Assembly (NCBI RefSeq): GCF_018847975.1 | Contig: NZ_CP072597.1 | Span: forward strand, 62,001 to 126,000 | DNA from: Lysobacter sp. K5869 | GTDB lineage: Bacteria; Pseudomonadota; Gammaproteobacteria; Xanthomonadales; Xanthomonadaceae | DNA: 64,000 nt | Reading direction: 5' to 3' | Part shown: piece after piece, positions 47,462 to 57,241 of the stretch | Layout of the letters: the number at the start of each line of letters is the position of its first letter | How positions within the stretch are numbered: the stretch's first letter is position 1 | The notes under the pieces: generated by a model | The model's database searches: none | The model's input: only the letters and a program-made list of their open reading frames with translations | What the model was told of the DNA's origin: nothing | Translations under genes and position numbers: made by a program

Positions 47462-48801
47462 GCGTTTTGCGCTCCCCACCCGGCTGGCATCGGCGCCGCG
47501 CCGAGCGCGCGCAACGCGTGCAGGTGCGCCTCGCGCAACACGATGGCCGGACGCGCGCGGCGCAGGATCGCCACCGCCGCGTCCACGTCCCGCGCCCGTC
47601 CGCTGCGCAGCAGCCACGCCGCCACCGCGGCGGCGCTGCGCGAATAGCCCAAGGCGCAGCACACCCACACCTCGCCGCGCTCCTGCCGCAGCGCGATGGC
47701 CGCGGCCGCTTCGCTCAACTGCGCCGGCGTCGGCGCGACCAGATCCAGCATCGGCCGCACCGCATCGCCTTCGCGCGCGTCGGCCAGCGACAGTTCGGCG
47801 CAGACGTCGACCACCGCCGCGAATCGCGCGCGCTCGCCGCGGCCGGGAATGCGGCCCAGCCAAACGCCGTCCATCACCGCGACCGGCTCCGGCGCGCGCC
47901 GCGTCCACAGCCGCGAATTGATCCAGGCGCCGAGCAGATACGGCGCGAACAACCAACGCGCGGCGACGCTCAAGCGCCCGTCCTCGCGCTTCTGGAAGCC
48001 CAGCGGCCCCAGCAGCGCATAGTTCAGCGCCACCAGCGCCAGCGACACCGCCGGCCACCACAGCCACAGCGCCCAGCCGCCGACCGCCGTCGCGATCCAA
48101 GCGCACACGCCCGCGCCGGCCAGATACGCCGCCGCCAACTCCCAGCGCTTGGGATCGCGCGCCAGCGCCGCCTCGCGCCACGGCGCGCGGATGCGCTCGG
48201 GCCACAGCCACACGCACAGCCAACCCGCGAGCAAGCCGGTCGGAATGTCGATGAAGTGATGCTGGAACGTCGTCAGCACCGACACGCCGATCAGCGCGAA
48301 CCACCCGTGCAGCAGCCACCGCCACGCGCCGCGCAGATGATGGGCGAAGCGCACCCACAGCACGATCAGCAGCACGATGTGCAGCGACGGCGCTTGGTTA
48401 TAGGGCTTGTCGAAGCCCAGCAGCACGTCGAACATCCAGCCGAACGCGCCGTCGGTGTCCGGCCGCGCGAAGCTGTAGCGCAGCGGCCACAGCAGGAAGC
48501 AGCTCACCGCGATGGCCTGCGCGCTCAGCAGCCGCAAGGCCTGCGTGTCGAGCTCGCGGCGGTCGCGGCAGACGAACAGCGAAATACCGTAGAACAGGTC
48601 GATCGACCAGTACGGCACGATGGTCCAGGCCCAGAACGGAATCGCGCGTTCCCAGCCGAACGCGAGGCTCGCCACGTCCGCGCGCGCGGCCGCGACCGAG
48701 TTGGCGTAGCCGTAAGTGGCGAAGAACAGCGGCCCCAGCACCAGCAGCCACAGCGCCGCGCGGCCCCAGGGACGGCGCGGCGCGGCGGTGGCGACGGTCA
48801 T
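47458..48801 (-). CDS. PAP2 phosphatase fused to dual-specificity phosphatase (YnbD type)
   Basis: A 447-residue protein. Residues 1-290 hold about eight membrane segments with a PAP2-type active site: QAPSLHI with His141 and QHHFIDI with His181/182 and Asp185. After the membrane part, a cytosolic dual-specificity phosphatase domain runs from about 303, with the Cys-x5-Arg loop at Cys382 to Arg388 (CALGYSR). E. coli YnbD has the same fusion. The PAP2 part should dephosphorylate a lipid phosphate; the target of the second phosphatase is unknown. Coupled on both sides by four-base overlaps. Confidence 0.9.
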   Translation of the reverse strand: MTVATAAPRRPWGRAALWLLVLGPLFFATYGYANSVAAARADVASLAFGWERAIPFWAWTIVPYWSIDLFYGISLFVCRDRRELDTQALRLLSAQAIAVSCFLLWPLRYSFARPDTDGAFGWMFDVLLGFDKPYNQAPSLHIVLLIVLWVRFAHHLRGAWRWLLHGWFALIGVSVLTTFQHHFIDIPTGLLAGWLCVWLWPERIRAPWREAALARDPKRWELAAAYLAGAGVCAWIATAVGGWALWLWWPAVSLALVALNYALLGPLGFQKREDGRLSVAARWLFAPYLLGAWINSRLWTRRAPEPVAVMDGVWLGRIPGRGERARFAAVVDVCAELSLADAREGDAVRPMLDLVAPTPAQLSEAAAAIALRQERGEVWVCCALGYSRSAAAVAAWLLRSGRARDVDAAVAILRRARPAIVLREAHLHALRALGAAPMPAGWGAQNA

Positions 48802-50585
48802 TGCGCGACCCGCTGCGCCATCGACACGGTGAAGATGCCCCAGCGGTCGATGCGCTGATCGACCTTGACGAAACCGGCCGCGCGCACCAGATCGTCCATC
48901 TCCTGCTGGCTGCGCCGGCGCATCACCCAGGCCGCGCCGCCGCGGTGGCTGGTCAGCGCGCGGGCGATGAACTCCAGCTGCGGATGCCACGGCTGTCCGG
49001 TGTAGACCAGGAACCCGCCCGGCGGCACCGCCGCGGCCAGCCCGTCGAGCGAGCGCCGCACCAGATCGTTGTCGGGAAACAGTTCGTACAGCCCCGACAC
49101 CACCGCCAGCGTCGGCTTGGGATCCAGCGCCGCCAGCGCGTTGCGGTCGAACGCGTCGCCCTGATCGAAGCGGGCGATGGCGCCGGCCTGCAATTCCTCG
49201 ATCAGCGCGCGGCCCTTATCGACGTTGAGCGGGCTGTAGTCGCGCAAGCGCACGCTGTCGGCGTGCGCGCCCGCGCCGGCCAAGGCTTCCAGCGCATAAC
49301 GCCCGTGGCCGGCGGCGATATCGACCGCGTGCACCGGCAGACCGGCCGCGCGCAGCCGGCCCATCGCCTCGCGCAGCAGTTCGTGCAGATGGGTGCGGCG
49401 CACGCGGATGCCGCGCCAGCCGATCGCGTCGAGGTAATTGCGGTCGACCATGCGCCCCAGCGGCCCGCCGCCGCGCGCTACGTCGCGGTACACGTAATCC
49501 AGGCTGCTGCCCGAATCGAAACCCGTATCGAGCCCCATGCGGATGCCTTCGGACAGCTTGCCGCCGAAGCGCAGCCCCGCGCGCACGAAGCGCCAGCGCA
49601 GGTCCGCCAGCGACCAGCGCTCGGGCGGCCACGACAGCTTTTCCGATTCCTCGAAGCTCGGCCCGCGCTTGTGCCCGTCGCTGAGGTCGGCGCGGCTCAG
49701 CGGCTCGGCGAAACGCGCCTGGACGAAGGCGCGGATGCGGTTGACCGCGGCCGCGCGGCCCTTCTCGCCGAGGGTGTCGTGGAAGAAATCCGGCAGCAAA
49801 TGACGTTCCTTGATCGCGCTGCCCAGGCGTTCGTAGAAGCGGTCTTGCGGGCCGCGATGGACGACGAAGTCCGCGCCCGAAACCAAGAGCTGAGTCGGAA
49901 CCGTAATCGCTTGAGCATCGGCGACGATCCGGTCGGCCGCCTCGTACAGCCCCAGCAGCACCCGCACCGAGATCGGCCGGGTAATGAGCTTGTCGGTGCG
50001 GTAGCTCTGCACGCGCTCTTCGTCGTGGGTCAGCCACTGCGGCTTGACGTAGCTGTTGACGAAGAAATTGCCGCGCAGCTTCTGCATCAGCGCCAGGCCC
50101 GGGCGCGCCAGCGGCACGTACAGCTTGACCTTGAACGCCGGCGAAGCCAGCACCAGCGCGCGCAAGCGCGGCGCGTAGTCGTGGACCCAGGTCGAGGCGA
50201 CCACGGCGCCGACGCTCTGCGCGATCAGCGCGAGGTTTTCCACCTCCACGCCGTGCTGGTCGCGGATGTGCGCGACGAAGCGGTCGAGGTCGCGCACCAG
50301 CGCCTCGAAGCCCGGCGCGTCGCCGCGCTCGCCCGGCGAGCGGCCGTTGCCGCGCGCGTCCCAGGCGAAGAAATCGCAGTCTTCCAGCCCCAGCTCCGGC
50401 ACCAGATGCTCGACCCGGCCCGAATGCTCGTGGCCGCGATGCAGCAGCACCACCGCCTTGCGCGGCCCGCCGCCCGACTGGCTCGCCGGCCAGTGCCGAT
50501 AGAACAGCTCGGCGCCGTCGAAGCTGGCGAACCAGCGCTCCTCGGCCGCGCGCGCGCCGCCGGACTTGACCACGACTTCGTTCAT
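48798..50585 (-). CDS. Alpha/beta hydrolase fused to a SAM methyltransferase (YnbC type)
   Basis: A 595-residue two-domain protein. The N-terminal 300 residues resemble lysophospholipase: VVLLHRGHEHSGR, AWDARGNGRSPG and IAQSVG with Ser124 as nucleophile; the elbow is A-Q-S-V-G rather than the standard G-x-S-x-G. From about 380 on is a class I methyltransferase: VDIAAGHGRYALEAL near residue 415, the SAM-binding loop, and GFLVYTGQPWHPQ. E. coli YnbC has the same fusion. It could deacylate and methylate the lipid product of the operon. Coupled to the first CDP-alcohol transferase by ATGA. Confidence 0.9.
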   Translation of the reverse strand: MNEVVVKSGGARAAEERWFASFDGAELFYRHWPASQSGGGPRKAVVLLHRGHEHSGRVEHLVPELGLEDCDFFAWDARGNGRSPGERGDAPGFEALVRDLDRFVAHIRDQHGVEVENLALIAQSVGAVVASTWVHDYAPRLRALVLASPAFKVKLYVPLARPGLALMQKLRGNFFVNSYVKPQWLTHDEERVQSYRTDKLITRPISVRVLLGLYEAADRIVADAQAITVPTQLLVSGADFVVHRGPQDRFYERLGSAIKERHLLPDFFHDTLGEKGRAAAVNRIRAFVQARFAEPLSRADLSDGHKRGPSFEESEKLSWPPERWSLADLRWRFVRAGLRFGGKLSEGIRMGLDTGFDSGSSLDYVYRDVARGGGPLGRMVDRNYLDAIGWRGIRVRRTHLHELLREAMGRLRAAGLPVHAVDIAAGHGRYALEALAGAGAHADSVRLRDYSPLNVDKGRALIEELQAGAIARFDQGDAFDRNALAALDPKPTLAVVSGLYELFPDNDLVRRSLDGLAAAVPPGGFLVYTGQPWHPQLEFIARALTSHRGGAAWVMRRRSQQEMDDLVRAAGFVKVDQRIDRWGIFTVSMAQRVAQ

Positions 50586-51229
50586 TCCCGCTCTCCTTGT
50601 CGAACTTCGACCACTCCCGGCGCGGCATCATGCCGCAAACCGGCGCGCACGCGGCGGACCACGGTCCACGCGCACAGCACCGCCGCCAGCGCCAACACGA
50701 TCTCCAGCGCCCGCGCCGGCAGCCAACCCAGCGCCAGCAACAGTCCCAGCGCGCCGATCACGAAGGCGCGGTCGCTCTTGCCCATCGGCCCGTCGTAGCG
50801 CCGCGGCGCGCCGACCATCAGGCCCAGCACGCCGGCGTATTCGGTCAGCGCCGCCAGCAGCACGAACGCCAGCAACGACGCCGGATGCGGCCCAGCCACC
50901 GCCAGCAGCGACAGATACAGCGCGCTGTCGGAGACCACATCGCACAATTCGTTGAGGTACGCGCCCAGCCGCGACTGCTGGCCGAACTCGCGCGCCAGCA
51001 TGCCGTCGATGGCGTTCATCGCCATGCGCGCGAACATCCACAGCGGCAGCAGCGCGAACAGCCACGGGCGCAGCGGCGCGCCCCAATACACCAGCGCGGC
51101 GACGGCCAGCGACACCAGCGCGGCGGCCACGGTGACCTGGTTGGCGCTGACGCCCCACGCGTACAGCCGCCGCACCAGCGGCCGCAGCAGATCCTGGAAG
51201 CGTCCCTTCAAAGCGTAGATCGAGGCCAT
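50582..51229 (-). CDS. CDP-alcohol phosphatidyltransferase, first gene of the operon (YnbA type)
   Basis: A 215-residue membrane protein of about five segments. The motif reads [10 protein letters not shown]8-G-x3-N-x3-D (around residues 72-97), so the first and third catalytic Asp of the family are both Asn. It would couple an alcohol to a CDP-activated lipid. First gene of the eight-gene unit; the region to the right is shared with the divergent purH, 275 bases away. Confidence 0.9.
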   Translation of the reverse strand: MASIYALKGRFQDLLRPLVRRLYAWGVSANQVTVAAALVSLAVAALVYWGAPLRPWLFALLPLWMFARMAMNAIDGMLAREFGQQSRLGAYLNELCDVVSDSALYLSLLAVAGPHPASLLAFVLLAALTEYAGVLGLMVGAPRRYDGPMGKSDRAFVIGALGLLLALGWLPARALEIVLALAAVLCAWTVVRRVRAGLRHDAAPGVVEVRQGERE

Positions 51230-51467
51230 CGTTACCTGCGTTCCCCGCGCTCCACAGCGAGCGCCGCCGACAGCTTAGCCGCTGCGCGCGCGGATGCGCG
51301 CCGGGCGCGATGCGGGCGCGGCGGTTTCGGCCGGGTATAGCGACGGTGGCCCCGCTGGCGCGCGCGGCGGCACCGGCGCGGCGCGACTTTGCCCGCATGG
51401 GCGGCAAATCCCGCGTCCGGACGCCGCCCCGAGGCGCTGAACGGGCGGCCCGGCCGGCCCGCGCGGC

Positions 51468-51473
51468 TATAAT
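51468..51473 (+). promoter_or_regulatory. Candidate -10 box for purH
   Basis: A perfect TATAAT, rare in DNA this GC-rich, lies 31 bases before the purH ATG. The -35 region upstream (near 51445-51450) shows no good TTGACA match. Confidence 0.5.
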
Positions 51474-51504
51474 TCCCGCGCCCTTCCGCTGCCCTCCTCC
51501 CCGC

Positions 51505-53091
51505 ATGACCTCCGAGCTTTCCGCCGGTAATCCGGTACGCATCCGTCGCGCCTTGCTGTCCGTGTCCGACAAGACCGGCCTGATCGAACTCGCCCGCGCC
51601 CTCGCCGCGCACGGCGTCGAACTGCTGTCCACCGGCGGCACCGCCAAGGCCATCCGCGACGCCGGCCTGCCGGTGCGCGACGTGGCCGAGGTCACCGGCT
51701 TCCCGGAAATGATGGACGGCCGGGTCAAGACCCTGCATCCGGTCGTGCACGGCGGCCTGCTCGGCCGCGCCGGCCTCGACGACGCGGTGATGGCGCAGCA
51801 CGGCATCGGCGCGATCGACCTGCTGGTGCTCAATCTGTATCCGTTCGAGAAAGTCTCGGCCGACCCGAACAGCTCGTTCGAGGACGTGATCGAGAACATC
51901 GACATCGGCGGCCCGGCCATGCTGCGTTCGGCGGCGAAGAACTTCGCCCGCGTCGCCGTCGCCACCGACCCGGCCCAGTACGCCGCGCTGCTCGCCGAAC
52001 TCGACGCCCACGCCGGCGCGCTCTCGGCCAAGACCCGCTTCGCCCTGTCGGTGGCCGCGTTCAACCGCGTCGCCCAGTACGACGCGGCGATCAGCAACCA
52101 CCTCTCGGCCATCGCCGAGGACGGCGCCAAGCTCGAATTCCCGGCCCAGCACAACGCCAGCTTCGTCAAGGTCATGGACCTGCGCTACGGCGAGAACCCG
52201 CACCAGAGCGGCGCGTTCTACCGCGAAGCGCAGCCGCTGCCGGGCACCCTGGCCAGCTTCGTCCAGCTGCAGGGCAAGGAACTGAGCTACAACAACCTCG
52301 CCGACGCCGACGCCGCGTGGGAATGCGTGCGCCAGTTCGAGCGCCCGGCCTGCGTGATCGTCAAGCACGCCAACCCCTGCGGCGTGGCCGAAGGCGTGGC
52401 CTGCGGCGACGCTTACGAACTGGCCTACGCCACCGACCCGACCTCGGCCTTCGGCGGCATCATCGCCTTCAACACCAAGCTCGACGCCGCCACGGCCAAG
52501 GCCATCCTCGACCGCCAGTTCGTCGAAGTGCTGATCGCGCCGGAGTACGAAGACGCCGCGGTCGAGTACGCCAAGAAGAAGGCCAACGTGCGCGTGCTGC
52601 GCATCCCCAATGGCGACGGCCGCAACGCGCTGGACTTCAAGCGCATCGGCTCGGGCCTGTTGGTGCAGAGCGCGGACCTGCGCGAAGTCGGCCGCGACGA
52701 GTTGAAGGTGGTCAGCAAACTGGCGCCGACGCAGGCGCAGCTGGCCGATCTGCTGTTCGCCTGGCGCATCGCCAAGTTCGTCAAATCCAACGCGATCGTC
52801 TACGCCCGCGACCACCGCAGCATCGGCATCGGCGCCGGGCAAATGAGCCGCGTGGTCAGCGCCAAGATCGCCGCGCTCAAGGCCGAAGAGGCCGGGCTGG
52901 CGGTGCCGGGTTCGGTGATGGCGTCGGACGCGTTCTTCCCGTTCCGCGACGGCATCGACGCCGCCGCGGCCGCCGGCATCAAGGCGGTGATCCAGCCGGG
53001 CGGTTCGATGCGCGACAACGAAGTCGTCGCCGCGGCCGACGAGCACGGGCTGGCGATGGTGTTCACCGGCGTGCGCCACTTCCGCCACTGA
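51505..53091 (+). CDS. purH: Bifunctional AICAR formyltransferase / IMP cyclohydrolase
   Basis: A full-length 528-residue enzyme. The N-terminal IMP cyclohydrolase (MGS-like) domain has [34 protein letters not shown] and [19 protein letters not shown]; the formyltransferase domain has [26 protein letters not shown] and [20 protein letters not shown]. It catalyses the last two steps of purine synthesis, AICAR to IMP, in the cytoplasm. The ATG at 51505 is the family start. Confidence 0.98.
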   Translation: MTSELSAGNPVRIRRALLSVSDKTGLIELARALAAHGVELLSTGGTAKAIRDAGLPVRDVAEVTGFPEMMDGRVKTLHPVVHGGLLGRAGLDDAVMAQHGIGAIDLLVLNLYPFEKVSADPNSSFEDVIENIDIGGPAMLRSAAKNFARVAVATDPAQYAALLAELDAHAGALSAKTRFALSVAAFNRVAQYDAAISNHLSAIAEDGAKLEFPAQHNASFVKVMDLRYGENPHQSGAFYREAQPLPGTLASFVQLQGKELSYNNLADADAAWECVRQFERPACVIVKHANPCGVAEGVACGDAYELAYATDPTSAFGGIIAFNTKLDAATAKAILDRQFVEVLIAPEYEDAAVEYAKKKANVRVLRIPNGDGRNALDFKRIGSGLLVQSADLREVGRDELKVVSKLAPTQAQLADLLFAWRIAKFVKSNAIVYARDHRSIGIGAGQMSRVVSAKIAALKAEEAGLAVPGSVMASDAFFPFRDGIDAAAAAGIKAVIQPGGSMRDNEVVAAADEHGLAMVFTGVRHFRH

Positions 53092-53137
53092 GCCGCCACC
53101 GGTGCGGGCGCCTCGGCGCCCGCGCCGCGCGCCCGTC

Positions 53138-53848
53138 ATGCCGCTGGAATTCAAACCGTATCCCTCGCCCGACCAGCACGCGCTCGGCCGTAGCCTGCTG
53201 CGCTCGCTGACGCGCAAGCTGATCGTGCTCGCGGTGTTGGCCGCGGCGCTGGTGCTGTGGGCCGGCTGGCAGTATTCGCAGCGGCAGTCGGTCGAGACCA
53301 AGACGCTCGGCGATTACCGCATCGGCGGCGACGCGGTCACCGTGTTGCTGGTCCAGCCCGATGTCTCGCTCGACCTAGGCACCGGGCTGCGCGGCGATTA
53401 CACCGCGCAGCTCGCGCGCGCCGTCGCCGCGCAGTTGGCGCAGTTGGGCTACCGCACGCGCCAGCTGTCGGCGCGCAGCGACGAAGAGCGCTTCGGCCAA
53501 GTCTCGCGCCTGGAAGACAAGAACGCCGCCATCGCGCATCAGACGCAAACCCTGCAGTCGCTGCGCGAAACCGCGGCGCCGGTGCTGCGGGTGTCGCTGG
53601 AAGGCCTGGAGAACGACGGCTCGGTCGTCACCCGGCAGCGCTACAAGGTCGAACTGCTCGACCCGCGCACGCTGGAGCCTTCGTGGGAAGCGCTGCTGAC
53701 GTGGCGCGAAGGGCGCTCGCAATCGATCGCCTTGCTCTGGCATCTGCGCCAGAACCGGCTGCCGCCGCCGTTGTGGGACAGTCTGGCGGCGCTGGCGGTG
53801 GAGCGGATGCGCGAGGACGGCAAATTGCCGGCCGACGCGATCCATTAA
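53138..53848 (+). CDS. Hypothetical membrane-anchored protein
   Basis: A 236-residue protein with one membrane segment near residues 28-46 (LIVLAVLAAALVLWAGW) and a soluble, probably periplasmic part. That part opens with YRIGGDAVTVLLVQPDVSLDLGTGL and contains a segment RYKVELLDPRTLEPSWEALLTW. No family recognised. It lies 46 bases after purH and may be read through from it. Followed by an inverted-repeat element. Confidence 0.75.
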   Translation: MPLEFKPYPSPDQHALGRSLLRSLTRKLIVLAVLAAALVLWAGWQYSQRQSVETKTLGDYRIGGDAVTVLLVQPDVSLDLGTGLRGDYTAQLARAVAAQLAQLGYRTRQLSARSDEERFGQVSRLEDKNAAIAHQTQTLQSLRETAAPVLRVSLEGLENDGSVVTRQRYKVELLDPRTLEPSWEALLTWREGRSQSIALLWHLRQNRLPPPLWDSLAALAVERMREDGKLPADAIH

Positions 53849-53877
53849 CCCCGCCCGCTTCGCCGCACCCGCGCCAC

Positions 53878-53990
53878 CGTCATTCCGGCGAAAGCCGGAC
53901 TCCATTTTGATTTTGCCTTTGCCTTTGTTCTTTCGCGCAAGAAGCGCGGAAGCGACGGCAAAATGGATTCCGGCTTTCGCCGGAATGACG
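53878..53990. repeat. 113-bp miniature element with 32-bp inverted ends
   Basis: The ends 53878-53909 and 53959-53990 are inverted copies that differ at one position and are the same sequence as the ends of the three large composite elements. The interior is only 49 bases. This is the shape expected of a miniature non-autonomous element. Confidence 0.85.
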
Positions 53991-54012
53991 GGGTGTGAGG
54001 ATGGGGAAATCG

Positions 54013-54048
54013 CCCTGTAGGAGCGGCGCGAGCCGCGACCGCGACACC
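54013..54048 (+). repeat. REP element
   Basis: A single forward copy of the GTAGGAGCGGCGCGAGCC family, downstream of the miniature element and just before the end of the convergent symporter gene. Confidence 0.8.
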
Positions 54049-54137
54049 GCCCCTGCGACGAACCCCGCACAACGCGGCGCCTGTACACGCGGCGCCTCCG
54101 CACGCAGCGCCTGCGCACGCACGCGCCCGTCGGCCGC

Positions 54138-55595
54138 TTACGCCCCCGGCTTAGCCCGCTCCTTCCAAATCTCGTGATCCACCCCATGCCCCAACTCGGG
54201 ATACTGGGAAATGTGGAACTCCGGCGACTTGCCCTCGTCCAACTGCCGGTCGTAGTCGCGGGTCAGCTTCACCACCACCTTCGCCAGCAACAGCACCGCG
54301 ATCAGGTTCAGCGTCGCCATCACCGCCATCGCCGCGTCGGCCGCGTCCCACACCAGCTGCACCTTCGAGAACACGCCCCACACGATCACGCACAGCGCGA
54401 CGATGCGCAGCACGAACAGCGATTTGCGCCCGCCGCCGATGTAGAGCAAACCGCTCTCGGCGTAGGAGTAATTGCCCAGGATCGTGGTGAAGGCGAAGAA
54501 GAACAGCGCGATCGACGCGAACCACGCGCCCCACTCGCCGAAGAACACGGTCATCGCGCGCTGGGTGATGACCACGCCGTCGCCGCCCTGGCCGAGCACG
54601 CCCGACAGCAGCACGATCAGGCCGGTCGCGGTGCAGATGAACATGGTGTCGAAGAACACGCCCAGCGACTGCACGAAGCCCTGGCTGGACGGGTGATGCG
54701 GCACCGGCGTCGCGGCCGCGGCGATGTTGGGCGCGCTGCCCATGCCGGCCTCGTTGGCGTACAAGCCGCGCTTGACGCCGTTGAGCATCGCCGCCGCCAT
54801 GCCGCCGGCGATGCCGCCCGCGGCCTGATCGATGCCGAACGCGCCGCGCAGGATCATCATCACCGCCGCCGGCACTTGGTCGTAGTGCGCGATCAGCGCC
54901 CACAGCGCCAGGCCGATGTAGCCGGCCGACATGAACGGCACCACCCATTCGGCGACCTTGGCGATCGAACGCAGCCCGCCGAAGATGATCGTGCCGGTCA
55001 GCACCACCAGCACCACGGCGACCGTGGTCTGCGAGAACTTGAAGGTCTCGCCCACCGACTGGGCGATGGCGTTGGCGTGCACGCCGTTGAACACCACGCC
55101 GTACGAGAACAGCAAGCAGGCCGCGAACGCCCAGCCCATCTTCGGCGCGCGCAAGCCGCGGGCGATGTAGTAGGCCGGGCCGCCGCGGTACTGGCCGTTC
55201 TCGTCGCGCACCTTGTACAGCTGCGCCAGCGAACTTTCGGCATAGGCCGTGGCCATGCCCACCGCGGCCGTGCACCACATCCAGAACAACGCGCCCGGGC
55301 CGCCCAGGCTCATCGCGATGGCGACGCCGGCGAGGTTGCCGGTGCCCACGCGCGCGGCCAGCGACGTGCACAGCGCCTGGAACGGCGAGATGCCGGCGTT
55401 GTCGCCGTCGGTGCCGCGGCCGATCACCTTGAGCATGTGCGGGAAGCGGCGCACCTGCAGCAAGCGCAGGCGCACGGTGAAGAAGATGCCGACCGCGAGC
55501 AGGCCGTAGATCAGCACGTAGTTCCACAGCACGTTGTTGATCGCGCCGATGATCGGAGAGATGGCGCGTTCGATCAGGTGCAGCAGCCAGTCCAT
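54138..55595 (-). CDS. Sodium:alanine symporter family (AGCS) transporter
   Basis: A 485-residue transporter with about 11 membrane segments. The AGCS signatures are present: GISPFQALCTSLAARVGTGN near residues 72-91, GGPGALFWMWCTAAVGMATAYAE after it, and GGPAYYI. These proteins import alanine or glycine with sodium. The ATG at 55595 gives a typical start; upstream open sequence is Arg/Ala-rich and lacks family resemblance. Divergent from purD. Glycine is a substrate of the purine pathway, so placement between purH and purD could be functional, but that is speculation. Confidence 0.93.
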   Translation of the reverse strand: MDWLLHLIERAISPIIGAINNVLWNYVLIYGLLAVGIFFTVRLRLLQVRRFPHMLKVIGRGTDGDNAGISPFQALCTSLAARVGTGNLAGVAIAMSLGGPGALFWMWCTAAVGMATAYAESSLAQLYKVRDENGQYRGGPAYYIARGLRAPKMGWAFAACLLFSYGVVFNGVHANAIAQSVGETFKFSQTTVAVVLVVLTGTIIFGGLRSIAKVAEWVVPFMSAGYIGLALWALIAHYDQVPAAVMMILRGAFGIDQAAGGIAGGMAAAMLNGVKRGLYANEAGMGSAPNIAAAATPVPHHPSSQGFVQSLGVFFDTMFICTATGLIVLLSGVLGQGGDGVVITQRAMTVFFGEWGAWFASIALFFFAFTTILGNYSYAESGLLYIGGGRKSLFVLRIVALCVIVWGVFSKVQLVWDAADAAMAVMATLNLIAVLLLAKVVVKLTRDYDRQLDEGKSPEFHISQYPELGHGVDHEIWKERAKPGA

Positions 55596-55922
55596 GCGGT
55601 CGGTTCCGGAGTTGGGGCGAGAAGGAAAGTCGGTGGATGCGGCCGCGTCCGCGCGGCCCAGCGCCTGGATTCGCGCCCGGGCCCGCGCCTCGCGCGCGCC
55701 GCCCGCACCGGGCGCGATCGCGCGAAACCGCGGAAAACCCGGCCCGGACCCGCGGCCGCCCCGGCGCCGCGGGCACCGCAAGCGGGCGCGCGGTCCCCTC
55801 CCTGGGCCGGAAGCGAGCGATGGTAGCAGCCCGGTCGCCCCGCCCCGTCCCCTGCCGTAAAATCCCATGCGGCATAAGCCGCTGCTCATCCGTCATTTCC
55901 CCCTAAATTCCCTGGAGTACGC
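55596..55922. other. Divergent promoter region between the symporter and purD
   Basis: About 330 very GC-rich bases. The only promoter-like word is TAAAAT at 55858-55863, 60 bases before purD, without a clear -35 partner. No gene or repeat is seen. Confidence 0.45.
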
Positions 55923-57221
55923 ATGAAGGTCCTCGTCATCGGGTCCGGCGGGCGCGAACACGCGCTGGCCTGGAAGCTCGCCCAATCCCCGCGCATCGAC
56001 GAGGTCCTGGTCGCTCCCGGCAACGCCGGCACCGCGCGCGAAGGCAAATGCCGCAACGTCGCGGTGGCCGCCACCGACATCGACGGCCTGCTGAAACTCG
56101 CCGCCGACGAAGGCGTCGCGGTCACCGTGGTCGGCCCTGAGGCGCCGCTGGTGGCCGGCGTGGTCGACCGCTTCCGCGCCGCCGGCCGCCGCATCTTCGG
56201 GCCCACCGCCGCCGCCGCCCAGCTCGAAGGCAGCAAGGCCTTCGCCAAGGACTTCCTCGCCCGCCACGGCATCCCGACCGCTTACTACGCGGTGCACACC
56301 GACGTCGACGCGGCCCTGGCCTACGTGCGCGAGAAGGGCGCGCCGATCGTGGTCAAGGCCGACGGCCTCGCCGCAGGCAAGGGCGTGATCGTCGCGACGA
56401 CGCTGGGCGAAGCCGAAGACGCGGTCCGCGACATGCTCTCCGGCAACGCCTTCGGCGCCGCCGGCGCGCGCGTGGTGATCGAGGAATTCCTCGACGGCGA
56501 AGAAGCCAGCTTCATCTCCATGGTCGACGGCAAAAACGCGCTGCCGATGGCGACCTCGCAAGACCACAAGCGCGTCGGCGACGGCGACACCGGCCCGAAC
56601 ACCGGCGGCATGGGCGCGTACTCGCCCGCGCCGGTGGTCACTCAAGAAGTCCACGACCGGGTCATGCGCGAAGTGGTGATGCCGACCGTGCGCGGCATGG
56701 CCAGCGACGGCGTGCCGTTCACCGGCTTCCTCTACGCCGGCCTGATGATCGACGCCAGCGGCGCGCCGAAGGTCATCGAGTTCAACGTGCGCTTCGGCGA
56801 TCCGGAAACCCAGCCGGTGATGCTGCGCCTGCGTTCGGACCTGCTCGATCTGGTCGAGGCCGCGCTCGACGAACGCCTCGACACGACCCAGGCCGATTGG
56901 GATCCGCGCCCCTCGCTCGGCGTGGTGATGGCCGCCGAGCACTACCCCGACACGCCGCGCACCGGCGACCCCATCAACGAATGGGACGCGCCGCTGCCCG
57001 CCGACACCTACGTCTTCCACGCCGGCACCCAGCTCGTCGACGGCCAGGCCGTGACCGCCGGCGGCCGCGTGCTGTGCGTGTGCGGGTTGGGCGACAGCGT
57101 CGCCGACGCGCAGCGGCGCGCCTACGAAGGCGTGGCCGGGATTTCGTGGCAGGGCGAGTTCCATCGCCACGACATCGGCTGGCGCGCGATCGAACGCGAG
57201 CAGCAAGTCGCGAAGCCGTAA
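55923..57221 (+). CDS. purD: Phosphoribosylamine-glycine ligase
   Basis: A full 432-residue ATP-grasp enzyme: MKVLVIGSGGREHALAWKLA start, VVGPEAPLVAGVVD, the ATP loop VVKADGLAAGKGVIVA, SFISMVDG, KRVGDGDTGPNTGGMGAYSP, and VIEFNVRFGDPETQPVM. It joins glycine to phosphoribosylamine, the second step of purine synthesis. A strong terminator follows, so it is probably transcribed alone. Confidence 0.98.
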   Translation: MKVLVIGSGGREHALAWKLAQSPRIDEVLVAPGNAGTAREGKCRNVAVAATDIDGLLKLAADEGVAVTVVGPEAPLVAGVVDRFRAAGRRIFGPTAAAAQLEGSKAFAKDFLARHGIPTAYYAVHTDVDAALAYVREKGAPIVVKADGLAAGKGVIVATTLGEAEDAVRDMLSGNAFGAAGARVVIEEFLDGEEASFISMVDGKNALPMATSQDHKRVGDGDTGPNTGGMGAYSPAPVVTQEVHDRVMREVVMPTVRGMASDGVPFTGFLYAGLMIDASGAPKVIEFNVRFGDPETQPVMLRLRSDLLDLVEAALDERLDTTQADWDPRPSLGVVMAAEHYPDTPRTGDPINEWDAPLPADTYVFHAGTQLVDGQAVTAGGRVLCVCGLGDSVADAQRRAYEGVAGISWQGEFHRHDIGWRAIEREQQVAKP

Positions 57222-57241
57222 GCCGCTCGCGAGCGAAAAAC

